The notes beneath the pieces were generated by a model that was not told where the DNA came from, searched no databases, and saw nothing but the letters and a program-made list of their open reading frames with translations. This document shows, in pieces, positions 1-5,169 of a stretch of 5,169 bases of DNA; the first letter of the stretch is position 1; the number at the start of each line of letters is the position of its first letter. The stretch is taken from assembly GCA_900758315.1 (NCBI GenBank), contig CAAERF010000538.1, positions 1 through 5,169 on the forward strand. Reading direction: 5' to 3'. The position numbers and the translations under genes are program-made. This stretch comes from an uncultured Oscillospiraceae bacterium. Its GTDB lineage: Bacteria; Bacillota; Clostridia; Oscillospirales; Oscillospiraceae.

Positions 1-3000
1 CCGCAGAGGGCGGGTCATGCTCCGGTTCCGGGATGTGCAGCGTTTGGATTTCTATGTCGTAGGGCAAGTGCGTTTTCTCGGCAGGATAGAACGCGACGGG
101 TTTGGTGACAGGCTGCGGCTGCTCCCGTTCCTGCTCTTCAACAAACGAGCGTATAAACGCAATGTGTTCAGCGCGGAAGATGGGAAAGCCCTGCCTGTTT
201 TGAAAAGTCACATCGCGCAGAGATACTTCATCCGTGCTGAAATTTACGCTGTCAATGACAAACTTCCGTCCGTCAATCTCCAGCTCCATGCCAATGGGGA
301 TATACTCCTTGGCATCGGCCTCGTTGAAAACATCATAGCCGTCGGTTTCATTTGGCTGCGCAAACACGAAGCTGTGTCCATGCTCCAGCAGCCGCTTTGC
401 GGCGCTTGCCCATTGTCCAAAATCATAGCCGGTCACAGCGGTTTCGCCCATACCGGGAATATCGCGTTGCAGCAGGCGGCGATTCAAAGCGCTGGCGGCG
501 CGTTCTGCATCCGCGTCATAAAAAAGCAGCCGTTCTCCGACACGGACACCGATGAGCTTTTCGGGATGCTCTGCACGAAGCGCCTGATATGCCGAAATAT
601 TCGGCGCAAGCTCACGACCCTGATCTGCAATTCGTGTGAGGACAGCAGAAACCGGTTCGGTTCTGTGTTCCGGATCGTGATTGCTCTCGCTGGAGGATGA
701 AACGACGCTGAGATGCGCGATAGTTTCATCTGCGGAATCAACATTATAGAGCTTACCATCAATTTCCACGCGCTGCCCCATAAGGTTTTGAACCGCTTGC
801 GGCGTCTCCGGGGTTGGCTGTTCTGTGTGCTGCGCCGCAATGACGCGCTGCGGCTCCGGTTCAGAAACCTCGAAATATCTGGTGTCGAGGTAGCGTTCAA
901 AGGAATTGCGGTCGATGCTGACAGGTTCCTGTCCGGGTACGTTCGGTAACGTGTGCCAGACGTGATCTTCATCTACACGCGCGATAACGCCGACTGCTGC
1001 TATGTGGTCTAACTCTATGGATGAAATGCGATCTCCAATATGATAAGTATAGCCAAGCGGTGTTGTAAACGCCGGAGGGGATAGCTCAATTCCCATATCC
1101 CGTTTGATGCCATCCAAGTAAGCAATGGCGTTATTCTGTTCTGCAAAGCGGAGCGTTTGTTCCCCATCTCCGCAGAACCGTTCCAACACCTCATCCCAAA
1201 TGCCGGTAATTCCGCCCTCGCCGGGATGCAGACGAATGGAGTATCGGTCAGGTGAAAATAACCGCAGTCGCTCATTCTCATCGTAAAATTTATTCTCGCG
1301 GATGAGCTGTGCCAACCGCCGCTGTACCTGCGCCCATGTGAGCGTCACCGGCTCGGCGTTTCCTACATGGATATACATGGGAGTTTTGCTATCTTCCCAG
1401 CCATATTTTGTAGCCAGCCATGCGGCGGTGCTGCGTTCTCGCCCATGCGCCTGCATATATAGTGCGACTTCCTGCTTGCCCTTTAGGTTGTTGTGCCAAT
1501 CCAGAAGCGCGTTGTCAATGTCCTCCTGTGTGATCGGATAGGGAGAGGGTGCGACCGTCGCTGCCAGCGTGGGATACAGTTCCTCCAAAAGCTCCTGATG
1601 CAGCCGGTTATGGAACGCGGGCATATCAAAGTACAGGCGGACAAGCTGGAGATCATCAGATGCCGTGACAATACGACGGATAGCGTCCGCGCCCTCCAGA
1701 TAAGCGTTCTGGCGGTCTGAATTGCGGCAGGCATTGACAAAAGCCGTATCTTTGGAAAGCGAGTTGCCGACGGTCAGCTTGTACCCGTCAAACAGCTCTC
1801 GCACGGTAGGCTGTGGTGGCAGCTCGGCGGCGGGGTCGCGGAACACCCGCGTCCCATCCGCGCCGAACTCCGCTTCATAGGCATTGATGGCCTGTTCTGC
1901 CTCGTGGTCGATGGACGGAAGCGTATATGCCGTGTGTTCATGGCTGGAATCGCCAATGCGCGAAATTGTTACATCATGCTTTTCCCGCAGCTTTTCAACG
2001 TATTTCTCCAAATCCTTTGCAGGGAAGCCGCACATGGTAACACGGCCTACTCCCTCCAAATTGCGGCGCGTCAGCTCAAGGCTGAGATCATCTGCAACTG
2101 CCCGCGCATCCTCGCCATACAGCTCGAAGAAGTCCCCAACCTGATACAGCACAATTTCATCGGGGTGCGCCGCCTTTACGTCGTTATAGTCGTTATAAAC
2201 CGCGTTCCGCATGGCGTCCTGCGCCATTTCCTTGTCATAGGCTGCCTGCTCATCCGGCGTAAGGTAGCGGTTCAACCGAACCAGCTCCGAGATGCGCGAA
2301 GCGACCTTGTTCCAATTCATCTGAATGTCTGCACAGCCGTTCTTTTTCAGCACAATGCCTTTGCTGCCGTGATCTTCATAGCTGCCGCTTTCTCTGGATA
2401 CAGCATGGGTGCGTCCTCCGATGCCGTATTCCTTTTTCAGAAAATCAGCGCTCTCTTTTGTCGTGTGCGGAGTCTGGAAAAACTCATGGATGCGGGTCTT
2501 TCCACCCTCAAAGCCGCTTCCATTTGCAAGAGAAGCCGCAATTTCATCTTCAGTGATAAACCGGCCCGTCTTCGGAACAGCCGCCATATCGGAGTGATAT
2601 TCTTTGTGCGGCAATGACAGATCTTCCATACGTGTAAGAAGCGCCTGCGGACGGTGGAAATGGAAACGCAGAAGCTCCCGGTTCTCACGGTATGCGTCAA
2701 GAAATACTCTGTGTTCTGCCAGAAGCCTTTCCCGAAACTCCGGATTCAGCAGATCATCCGTCAGGCGCTCCGTTTCCTCTGGAAAGCTGGTGCTATGGAT
2801 ATTGCCCAAGCAGGACAGATACCCCAGCGATTTTGCTTCATCCGAGAAATCGTGATAAAGATTCCAGACATCCACAGCAATACCCAGCCGCTCATAGCGC
2901 GGGGCTTCTGTGACTTCAAGATTGGTGGCAAATGTGCCGCCGTCCAGAAGTTCCTCAATACGCTCCGCCGCATCTGCCCAGCCTATCACTTGGGCAGAAC

Positions 3001-4474
3001 GAAGATAGCGAGAGGTATCTCCGGTTGCAATATGGATACCGTCGTCCCCGTACCATGCGGAAAGCCTGCTGTTATCCGTAATCAGGCCGTTGCCGCCGTG
3101 GTAAAGAGCTTTCAGAAATGCCGCGCGATCCTCTAAAGGTTTTTGCTTGGAGAATTCCGCAGCAATTTTCATCCGCGCTGCATCCGCATTACCGCCCGCG
3201 CGCAGGATGTGGTCAATATCATTCTGAGAAATGAACATAGAAAAAGCGGAGGGTGTTACACTCTCCGCTTCTGCGATGGATTGAATTTGTTCTGCCTCTG
3301 AGGGGAAGAAGGACATCTGCGCCCCAGCAGGGGCATCGAACATGGTTAGCTGAACACCAACTCCGTGAGGATCGTTTCCTCGGCCTGCGCTTTCAGCGTG
3401 TTCATCAGCCCTACCCACTTCATCGGGTCGCTGGCTTTCAGCGCTTCCGTCACGCCTGCCGACTTCATCAGCTCCGGCATCATCTGTTCCAGCCGGTTGT
3501 TCGCTGCCTCGTCGATCTCCCGCAGATGGGGGTACAGCTTCTCGGACAGCAGCAGGCTGTTCCACAGCACCGGACGATGCTCCTTCAGGTAATCCTTCCG
3601 CATCCTGCCGTACTTGCCCAGCGGGGCTTGCGGCTGCTCGGTCAGGCTCAGATCGGGAATCAGATAATCCCCGCTGCGGGTGTAGGTCAGTTCGCTCATG
3701 GCTTTCGCTCCTTTCCGCGATTTTCTCGCGCTCGTAATTCTTGATGGTGACTTCGATCTGCCGTAGCACCAGCTCGCTGGACTGGCTGATGGCCGTTCCA
3801 AGGGCGGCGACGGTCTGCGGGGTGTTGAAATCAAAGACGTTCAGAAAATCCTCATGCTCGAAGTAATCTCCCGGCTGCATCCCGCAGCGGGACAGCAGCG
3901 TATAGGTGGTGCTGACAACAGCGGCGTTCCGAAAAGCGGCTCCGATGTTGAACTCATCATAGTCCTCCAAAAAGGAACCGTCAACGATGCCGACAATATC
4001 GCGCCGATTGTCGTGCCAGTATTCATCTACAAGCTGCGCCGCCACACGCTCCATCTGATCGGCAAGTCCGTTTTCACCGGAAACGTCAAAGCGCTGTTCC
4101 AGCGCCGCAGATACCACCTCACGATGCTCCTGCCGGTATTCCCAAAGATAAGGGCGGCGAGAGTTCTCGCCGCCGCTGGTGTCGGAAACATCAAATACAT
4201 ATCGGAGTTTGGGTTGGTCGCTGCTGGTATCCACAAGGGCGATGCCCTTGCTGCCTCGTCGCACATACCGGCGCATCTGCTTATTCCAGAGGTCGTATTC
4301 CGCGCAGGCCGTGGCCTCCGGGCGCTGGGCGAAGATCATGAGCTGCTCGTTGTAGGGGTACTTATACAGCCTTGCGGCGGTGGTCAGAAATGCCGTCCAC
4401 TTCTGGTAGCTTCCCGTGATCTGCTCCGCCGTGCGGTCTGCCATCTGCGCATAGAGCTGTACTTTACTCGGCAT
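1..4474 (-). CDS. Giant multidomain conjugative-element protein (ArdC-like / MutS-I-like; N-terminal part), 3' end outside window
   Basis: One reading frame runs from ATG at 4474 to the window edge without a stop (1,491 codons); the carboxy terminus is missing. The start is fixed by AGGAGG at 4481-4486, six bases upstream, and it overlaps the end of the TTRAP-like gene by 11 bases. Visible regions, by residue: 20-85 ArdC-like, with YNEQLMIFAQRPEATA and RRGSKGIAL; 110-250 a region conserved in this family, function unknown; 251-377 a Gly/Arg/Glu/Ala/Pro/Ser-rich linker that also encodes TnpV in another frame; 434-515, 655-742 and 993-1068 three copies of a helical module; 763-839 MutS domain I-like; 1140-1203, 1231-1262 and 1394-1448 beta-rich modules; 1296-1373 a second, diverged MutS-I-like copy. 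The end (AFYPAEKTHLPYDIEIQTLH) resembles the segment that precedes an N6-adenine methylase/SNF2 helicase in gut-Clostridia relatives I remember. A role in protecting or processing transferred DNA is inferred. The reading frame is certain; the domain names are moderately so. Confidence 0.93.
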   Translation of the reverse strand, partial: MPSKVQLYAQMADRTAEQITGSYQKWTAFLTTAARLYKYPYNEQLMIFAQRPEATACAEYDLWNKQMRRYVRRGSKGIALVDTSSDQPKLRYVFDVSDTSGGENSRRPYLWEYRQEHREVVSAALEQRFDVSGENGLADQMERVAAQLVDEYWHDNRRDIVGIVDGSFLEDYDEFNIGAAFRNAAVVSTTYTLLSRCGMQPGDYFEHEDFLNVFDFNTPQTVAALGTAISQSSELVLRQIEVTIKNYEREKIAERSESHERTDLHPQRGLSDSRSEPDRAAASPAGQVRQDAEGLPEGASSGAVEQPAAVREAVPPSAGDRRGSEQPAGTDDAGADEVGRRDGSAESQRPDEVGRADEHAESAGRGNDPHGVGVQLTMFDAPAGAQMSFFPSEAEQIQSIAEAESVTPSAFSMFISQNDIDHILRAGGNADAARMKIAAEFSKQKPLEDRAAFLKALYHGGNGLITDNSRLSAWYGDDGIHIATGDTSRYLRSAQVIGWADAAERIEELLDGGTFATNLEVTEAPRYERLGIAVDVWNLYHDFSDEAKSLGYLSCLGNIHSTSFPEETERLTDDLLNPEFRERLLAEHRVFLDAYRENRELLRFHFHRPQALLTRMEDLSLPHKEYHSDMAAVPKTGRFITEDEIAASLANGSGFEGGKTRIHEFFQTPHTTKESADFLKKEYGIGGRTHAVSRESGSYEDHGSKGIVLKKNGCADIQMNWNKVASRISELVRLNRYLTPDEQAAYDKEMAQDAMRNAVYNDYNDVKAAHPDEIVLYQVGDFFELYGEDARAVADDLSLELTRRNLEGVGRVTMCGFPAKDLEKYVEKLREKHDVTISRIGDSSHEHTAYTLPSIDHEAEQAINAYEAEFGADGTRVFRDPAAELPPQPTVRELFDGYKLTVGNSLSKDTAFVNACRNSDRQNAYLEGADAIRRIVTASDDLQLVRLYFDMPAFHNRLHQELLEELYPTLAATVAPSPYPITQEDIDNALLDWHNNLKGKQEVALYMQAHGRERSTAAWLATKYGWEDSKTPMYIHVGNAEPVTLTWAQVQRRLAQLIRENKFYDENERLRLFSPDRYSIRLHPGEGGITGIWDEVLERFCGDGEQTLRFAEQNNAIAYLDGIKRDMGIELSPPAFTTPLGYTYHIGDRISSIELDHIAAVGVIARVDEDHVWHTLPNVPGQEPVSIDRNSFERYLDTRYFEVSEPEPQRVIAAQHTEQPTPETPQAVQNLMGQRVEIDGKLYNVDSADETIAHLSVVSSSSESNHDPEHRTEPVSAVLTRIADQGRELAPNISAYQALRAEHPEKLIGVRVGERLLFYDADAERAASALNRRLLQRDIPGMGETAVTGYDFGQWASAAKRLLEHGHSFVFAQPNETDGYDVFNEADAKEYIPIGMELEIDGRKFVIDSVNFSTDEVSLRDVTFQNRQGFPIFRAEHIAFIRSFVEEQEREQPQPVTKPVAFYPAEKTHLPYDIEIQTLHIPEPEHDPPSA
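356..589 (-). other. Second, diverged MutS domain I-like copy lacking Phe-x-Glu
   Basis: Giant-protein residues 1296-1373. It aligns with residues 763-839 over 77 positions with one gap; by eye I count 19 identities, plus many conservative pairs. These include Tyr, Ala-x-His-Pro, Val-Gly, Tyr, Asp-Ala, the Leu/Arg positions and Gly-x-Gly. Where the first copy has VGDFFELY this one has VGERLLFY, so the Phe-x-Glu motif is gone, and MCGFP has become VTGYD. It is flanked by beta-rich modules on both sides. Best read as an internal duplication that has lost or changed its binding function. Confidence 0.55.
1271..1498 (-). repeat. Helical module, copy 3 of 3, in the giant protein
   Basis: Residues 993-1068. 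The copy contains AAWLATKYG at 1017-1025 and the end motif WAQVQRRLAQLIRENKF at 1047-1063. The part between the two motifs is shorter than in copies 1 and 2. Confidence 0.6.
1958..2188 (-). other. MutS domain I-like segment with intact Phe-x-Glu motif
   Basis: Giant-protein residues 763-839. AHPDEIVLYQVGDFFELYGE, then DA, LTRRN, MCGFPAKDLEKYVEKL and DVTIS follow the order of MutS domain I: hydrophobic strand, GDFYE-type motif, DA, LT-R, a Met-x-Gly-hydrophobic-Pro turn, YxxKL and a final strand. The MutS mismatch-probing Phe-x-Glu corresponds to Phe782-Phe783-Glu784, codons 2131-2123. No MutS ATPase or clamp region is seen in this window, so it is a borrowed recognition domain and not a repair protein. 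Confidence in the fold is good; the ligand is unknown. Confidence 0.75.
2249..2512 (-). repeat. Helical module, copy 2 of 3, in the giant protein
   Basis: Residues 655-742. The copy contains ADFLKKEYG at 676-684 and the end motif WNKVASRISELVRLNRY at 721-737, which aligns without gaps to the other two copies. It lies directly before the first MutS-I-like segment. Confidence 0.6.
2930..3175 (-). repeat. Helical module, copy 1 of 3, in the giant protein
   Basis: Residues 434-515. The copy contains AAFLKALYH at 451-459 and ends with the 17-residue motif WADAAERIEELLDGGTF at 499-515. The repeat is visible only at protein level; the DNA copies are too diverged for recombination. Confidence 0.55.
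3239..3270 (-). terminator. Hairpin with T-tract just downstream of tnpV (possible intragenic terminator)
   Basis: On the minus strand, the arm at 3270-3259 (AAGCGGAGAGTG) and the arm at 3255-3244 (CACCCTCCGCTT) form a 12-position stem with one A-C mismatch and a three-base loop. It runs into TTTTTCT (3245-3239). It begins 75 bases after the tnpV stop. The same bases encode giant-protein residues around 402-412, so coding constraint explains part of the sequence. Translating ribosomes on the giant frame would be expected to prevent the hairpin from forming. Termination is inferred from shape only. Confidence 0.4.
3346..3699 (-). CDS. tnpV: TnpV family protein, nested inside the giant gene in the +1 frame
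   Basis: This encodes 117 residues from MSELTYTRSGDYLIPDLSLT to TILTELVFS and ends in TAA. It is recognised as TnpV, a small protein named from clostridial Tn4451-type transposons and common in Clostridia mobile elements; its biochemical function is not established as far as I know. It is charged and probably helical, with KYGRMRKDYLKEHRPVLW and an Asn/Leu/Met-rich middle, and no signal peptide or membrane segment. The start is chosen because AAAGGAG (3708-3714) lies eight bases upstream. A longer reading from 3834 would add 45 residues that are only an off-frame translation of the giant gene. The whole gene lies within the disordered-linker codons of the giant protein, shifted by +1. Its stop is followed two bases later by an in-frame ATG of the giant gene (TAACCATG). 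Confidence 0.85.
   Translation of the reverse strand: MSELTYTRSGDYLIPDLSLTEQPQAPLGKYGRMRKDYLKEHRPVLWNSLLLSEKLYPHLREIDEAANNRLEQMMPELMKSAGVTEALKASDPMKWVGLMNTLKAQAEETILTELVFS
3708..3714 (-). promoter_or_regulatory. Ribosome binding site of tnpV
   Basis: AAAGGAG on the minus strand, eight bases before the tnpV ATG. It sits inside the giant gene, where the same bases encode part of Glu-Arg-Ser just past residue 253. Its presence supports real translation of the nested frame. Confidence 0.75.
4220..4417 (-). other. ArdC-like amino-terminal domain of the giant protein
   Basis: Giant-protein residues 20-85. The segment has the ArdC/LtrC-like pattern: a Trp-containing helix (YQKWTAFL), a Tyr-Pro-Tyr-Asn-Glu-Gln-Leu core, then Ala-Gln-Arg-Pro-Glu-Ala-Thr, an aromatic/Trp position (EYDLWNKQM) and a basic Gly-Ser-Lys-Gly-Ile-Ala turn. 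In ArdC-type antirestriction proteins, the related amino-terminal region binds single-stranded DNA. Applying that to this protein is inference, but it fits a protein acting on DNA entering as a single strand. Confidence 0.6.
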
Positions 4475-4694
4475 CCATATCCTCCTTTTCAAAATCGGGG
4501 AACAGGTCGAGCGCGTCATATTCCGCGTCGCTCATCCTGCGCAGCTTTGCGATGGCGCTGTCCGTCAGCTCCCGCAGCTCCGTTTCATCCGCAGCGAGGT
4601 AGCCGCGCATTTCCTCCAGCGCTGCGATCAAGCCCGTGCGGGTGCCGGTGTTGTAGAGGCTCATAAGCTGGCGTTCTTCAAAGGTGATGTTCAT
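4464..4694 (-). CDS. Transposon-transfer assisting (TTRAP-like) small protein
   Basis: A 76-residue acidic protein (MNITFEERQLMSLYNTGTRT to PDFEKEDMDAE). The LMSLYNTGTRTGLIAALEEM segment, followed by DETELRELTDSAIAKL and DAEYDALDLFPDF, matches the family I know as putative transposon-transfer assisting protein (TTRAP). It is found in conjugative elements of gut Firmicutes, and its mechanism is unknown. It appears all-helical and cytoplasmic, and looks full length. The ATG is preceded by AAAAGGAG (4702-4709) at seven bases and lies one base after the TGA of the upstream gene (TGATATG), so translation is probably coupled. Its last codons contain the ribosome binding site and ATG of the giant gene. 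An upstream reading to 4802 only translates the previous gene off-frame and was not used. Confidence 0.85.
   Translation of the reverse strand: MNITFEERQLMSLYNTGTRTGLIAALEEMRGYLAADETELRELTDSAIAKLRRMSDAEYDALDLFPDFEKEDMDAE
4481..4486 (-). promoter_or_regulatory. Ribosome binding site of the giant gene
   Basis: AGGAGG on the minus strand, six bases before the ATG at 4474 and inside the last codons of the TTRAP-like gene. It decides the start: the ATG at 4478 is an internal methionine of the TTRAP-like frame, and the later in-frame ATGs at 3343, 3316 and 3238 have much weaker or no Shine-Dalgarno matches. Confidence 0.85.
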
Positions 4695-4695
4695 A

Positions 4696-5169
4696 TCAAA
4701 GCTCCTTTTCCGCGCTCTTTTTGGGCGCTGTTTTGTGTGGACGTTCTTGGGCCGGTTGGCTTTTGAGCTGCTCCAGCACGGAGGGCTTGCGTTCACCGGC
4801 ATCCCGTTCCCGGTGGGCAGCCGCCGCCAAATCCATCAGGGAGATGGACATACCGGCCTTGACCTGTGCCTCAAGATTGGCAACGGTGGGCTGTTTGGAG
4901 CCGTTATTGATAATGCCGTCGATCATGCCGTAATCGTCCTCCATCGACATTTCGGCGGCTTTCAGGTAATTCTCCGGCTTCTGAAAAGCGGGCAGCTCCT
5001 GAAATCCCATGCTGTCACAGTAGTGATAGGATACCTTGCCGTTCTGTTTCAGCGCAACGATGTCGCTGACGGAGAGGCTGTGTCCCACAAAATCGCCGGG
5101 GCGCTCGTCGTTGAAAATGTAGTAGAAGTTTTCAAGGATTCTGCCGGTATCATCGTCCGGGTACACCTC
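4696..5169 (-). CDS. YodL-like / DUF4316 protein, 5' end outside window
   Basis: The last 157 residues of a longer protein are visible; the frame is open to the window edge (the first full codon is GAG at 5167-5169), so the GTG at 5164-5166 is probably an internal valine, not a start. Residues about 10-60 (ILENFYYIFNDERPGDF, GHSLSVSDIVALKQNG, YHYCDSMGFQELP) match the YodL-like domain. Residues about 66-135 (YLKAAEMSMEDDYGMIDGII, then ISLMDLAAAAHRE and KPSVLEQL) match the DUF4316-type segment that usually follows it. A lysine- and proline-rich tail ends in AEKEL. Both domains recur in Firmicutes conjugative elements and neither has an established function that I know of. The gene ends one base before the TTRAP-like ATG, placing it in the same operon. 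Confidence 0.85.
   Translation of the reverse strand, partial: EVYPDDDTGRILENFYYIFNDERPGDFVGHSLSVSDIVALKQNGKVSYHYCDSMGFQELPAFQKPENYLKAAEMSMEDDYGMIDGIINNGSKQPTVANLEAQVKAGMSISLMDLAAAAHRERDAGERKPSVLEQLKSQPAQERPHKTAPKKSAEKEL
4702..4709 (-). promoter_or_regulatory. Ribosome binding site of the TTRAP-like gene
   Basis: AAAAGGAG on the minus strand, seven bases before the ATG at 4694 and within the last codons of the YodL-like/DUF4316 gene. It selects the 76-residue product over longer upstream readings. Confidence 0.8.

Noticed and set aside
17..700. Plus-strand open frame of 227 codons
   Set aside because: It is antisense to the giant gene, and its translation shows no recognisable domain. The opposite strand encodes the family-like MutS-I-like and beta modules here.
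484..972. Minus-strand frame of 162 codons and similar short minus-strand frames at 244-426, 1015-1281, 1483-1740, 2437-2700 and 4027-4266
   Set aside because: All are in the frame offset from the giant gene and have Arg/Ser-rich shadow translations.
1904..2617. Plus-strand open frame of 237 codons
   Set aside because: It is antisense to the MutS-I-like and helical-module codons; it is open because of codon bias on the other strand, and nothing is recognisable in it.
1..3238. Giant protein starting at ATG 3238 or 3343 as a separate gene downstream of tnpV
   Set aside because: The frame is open without interruption back to ATG 4474, which has AGGAGG at ideal spacing, while 3238 has only a pyrimidine-rich leader. 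The downstream ATGs remain possible secondary starts.
3253..3744. Plus-strand open frame of 163 codons over tnpV (a third frame)
   Set aside because: His/Gln/Leu/Arg-rich translation with no family resemblance. Two same-strand frames already explain the sequence.
3346..3834. Longer TnpV starting at 3834
   Set aside because: The extra 45 residues are an off-frame reading of the giant gene's conserved region; the start at 3699 has a good ribosome binding site and matches the family's amino end.
3854..4666. Plus-strand open frame of 270 codons, the longest closed frame
   Set aside because: It lies antisense to the ArdC-like region and the TTRAP-like gene, both of which are recognisable with good ribosome sites. 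Its own translation is Arg/Pro/Cys-rich at the end and unlike a folded protein.
1..5169. CRISPR arrays, tRNA or rRNA genes, insertion-sequence ends, attachment site, transfer origin
   Set aside because: None seen. There are no regularly spaced repeats, tRNA-like clover arms or terminal inverted repeats, and essentially every base is coding.

Overview
The window is one strand of dense, overlapping coding sequence. All four genes lie on the minus strand and no intergenic gap exceeds one base. The families are YodL-like/DUF4316, a TTRAP-type small protein, TnpV, and a giant ArdC-like/MutS-I-like multidomain protein. Together with fairly high GC and strong AAGGAGG-type ribosome binding sites, they point to an integrative conjugative element of gut Clostridia (Oscillospiraceae/Lachnospiraceae type). 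This assignment comes from remembered protein families; no search was run.

Reading in the direction of transcription (high to low coordinates): 5169-4696 is the 3' part of a YodL-like/DUF4316 gene whose start lies outside the window. 4694-4464 is a 76-residue transposon-transfer-assisting (TTRAP-like) gene, starting one base after the previous stop. 4474 to the window edge at 1 is one uninterrupted frame of 1,491 codons with neither a stop nor a frameshift. It begins with a strong ribosome binding site inside the end of the TTRAP gene. It is the amino-terminal part of a giant polyvalent protein; in relatives I recall, the carboxy-terminal part beyond position 1 is an N6-adenine methylase/SNF2-type helicase. 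3699-3346 is tnpV (117 residues), nested entirely inside the giant gene in the +1 frame, with its own ribosome binding site.

The giant protein reads in order: an ArdC-like amino-terminal region; a conserved region of unknown function; a disordered Gly/Arg/Glu/Ala/Pro/Ser-rich linker, which is exactly the stretch that also encodes TnpV; then three diverged copies of a helical module, a MutS domain I-like segment with its Phe-x-Glu motif intact, and short beta-rich modules. Two of those beta-rich modules flank a second MutS-I-like copy that has lost Phe-x-Glu.

The layout implies one translationally coupled operon serving the element's DNA processing or establishment after transfer. The most notable points are the tnpV overprint, the duplicated and diverged MutS-I-like domain, and the hairpin with a T-tract just after tnpV but inside the giant reading frame.
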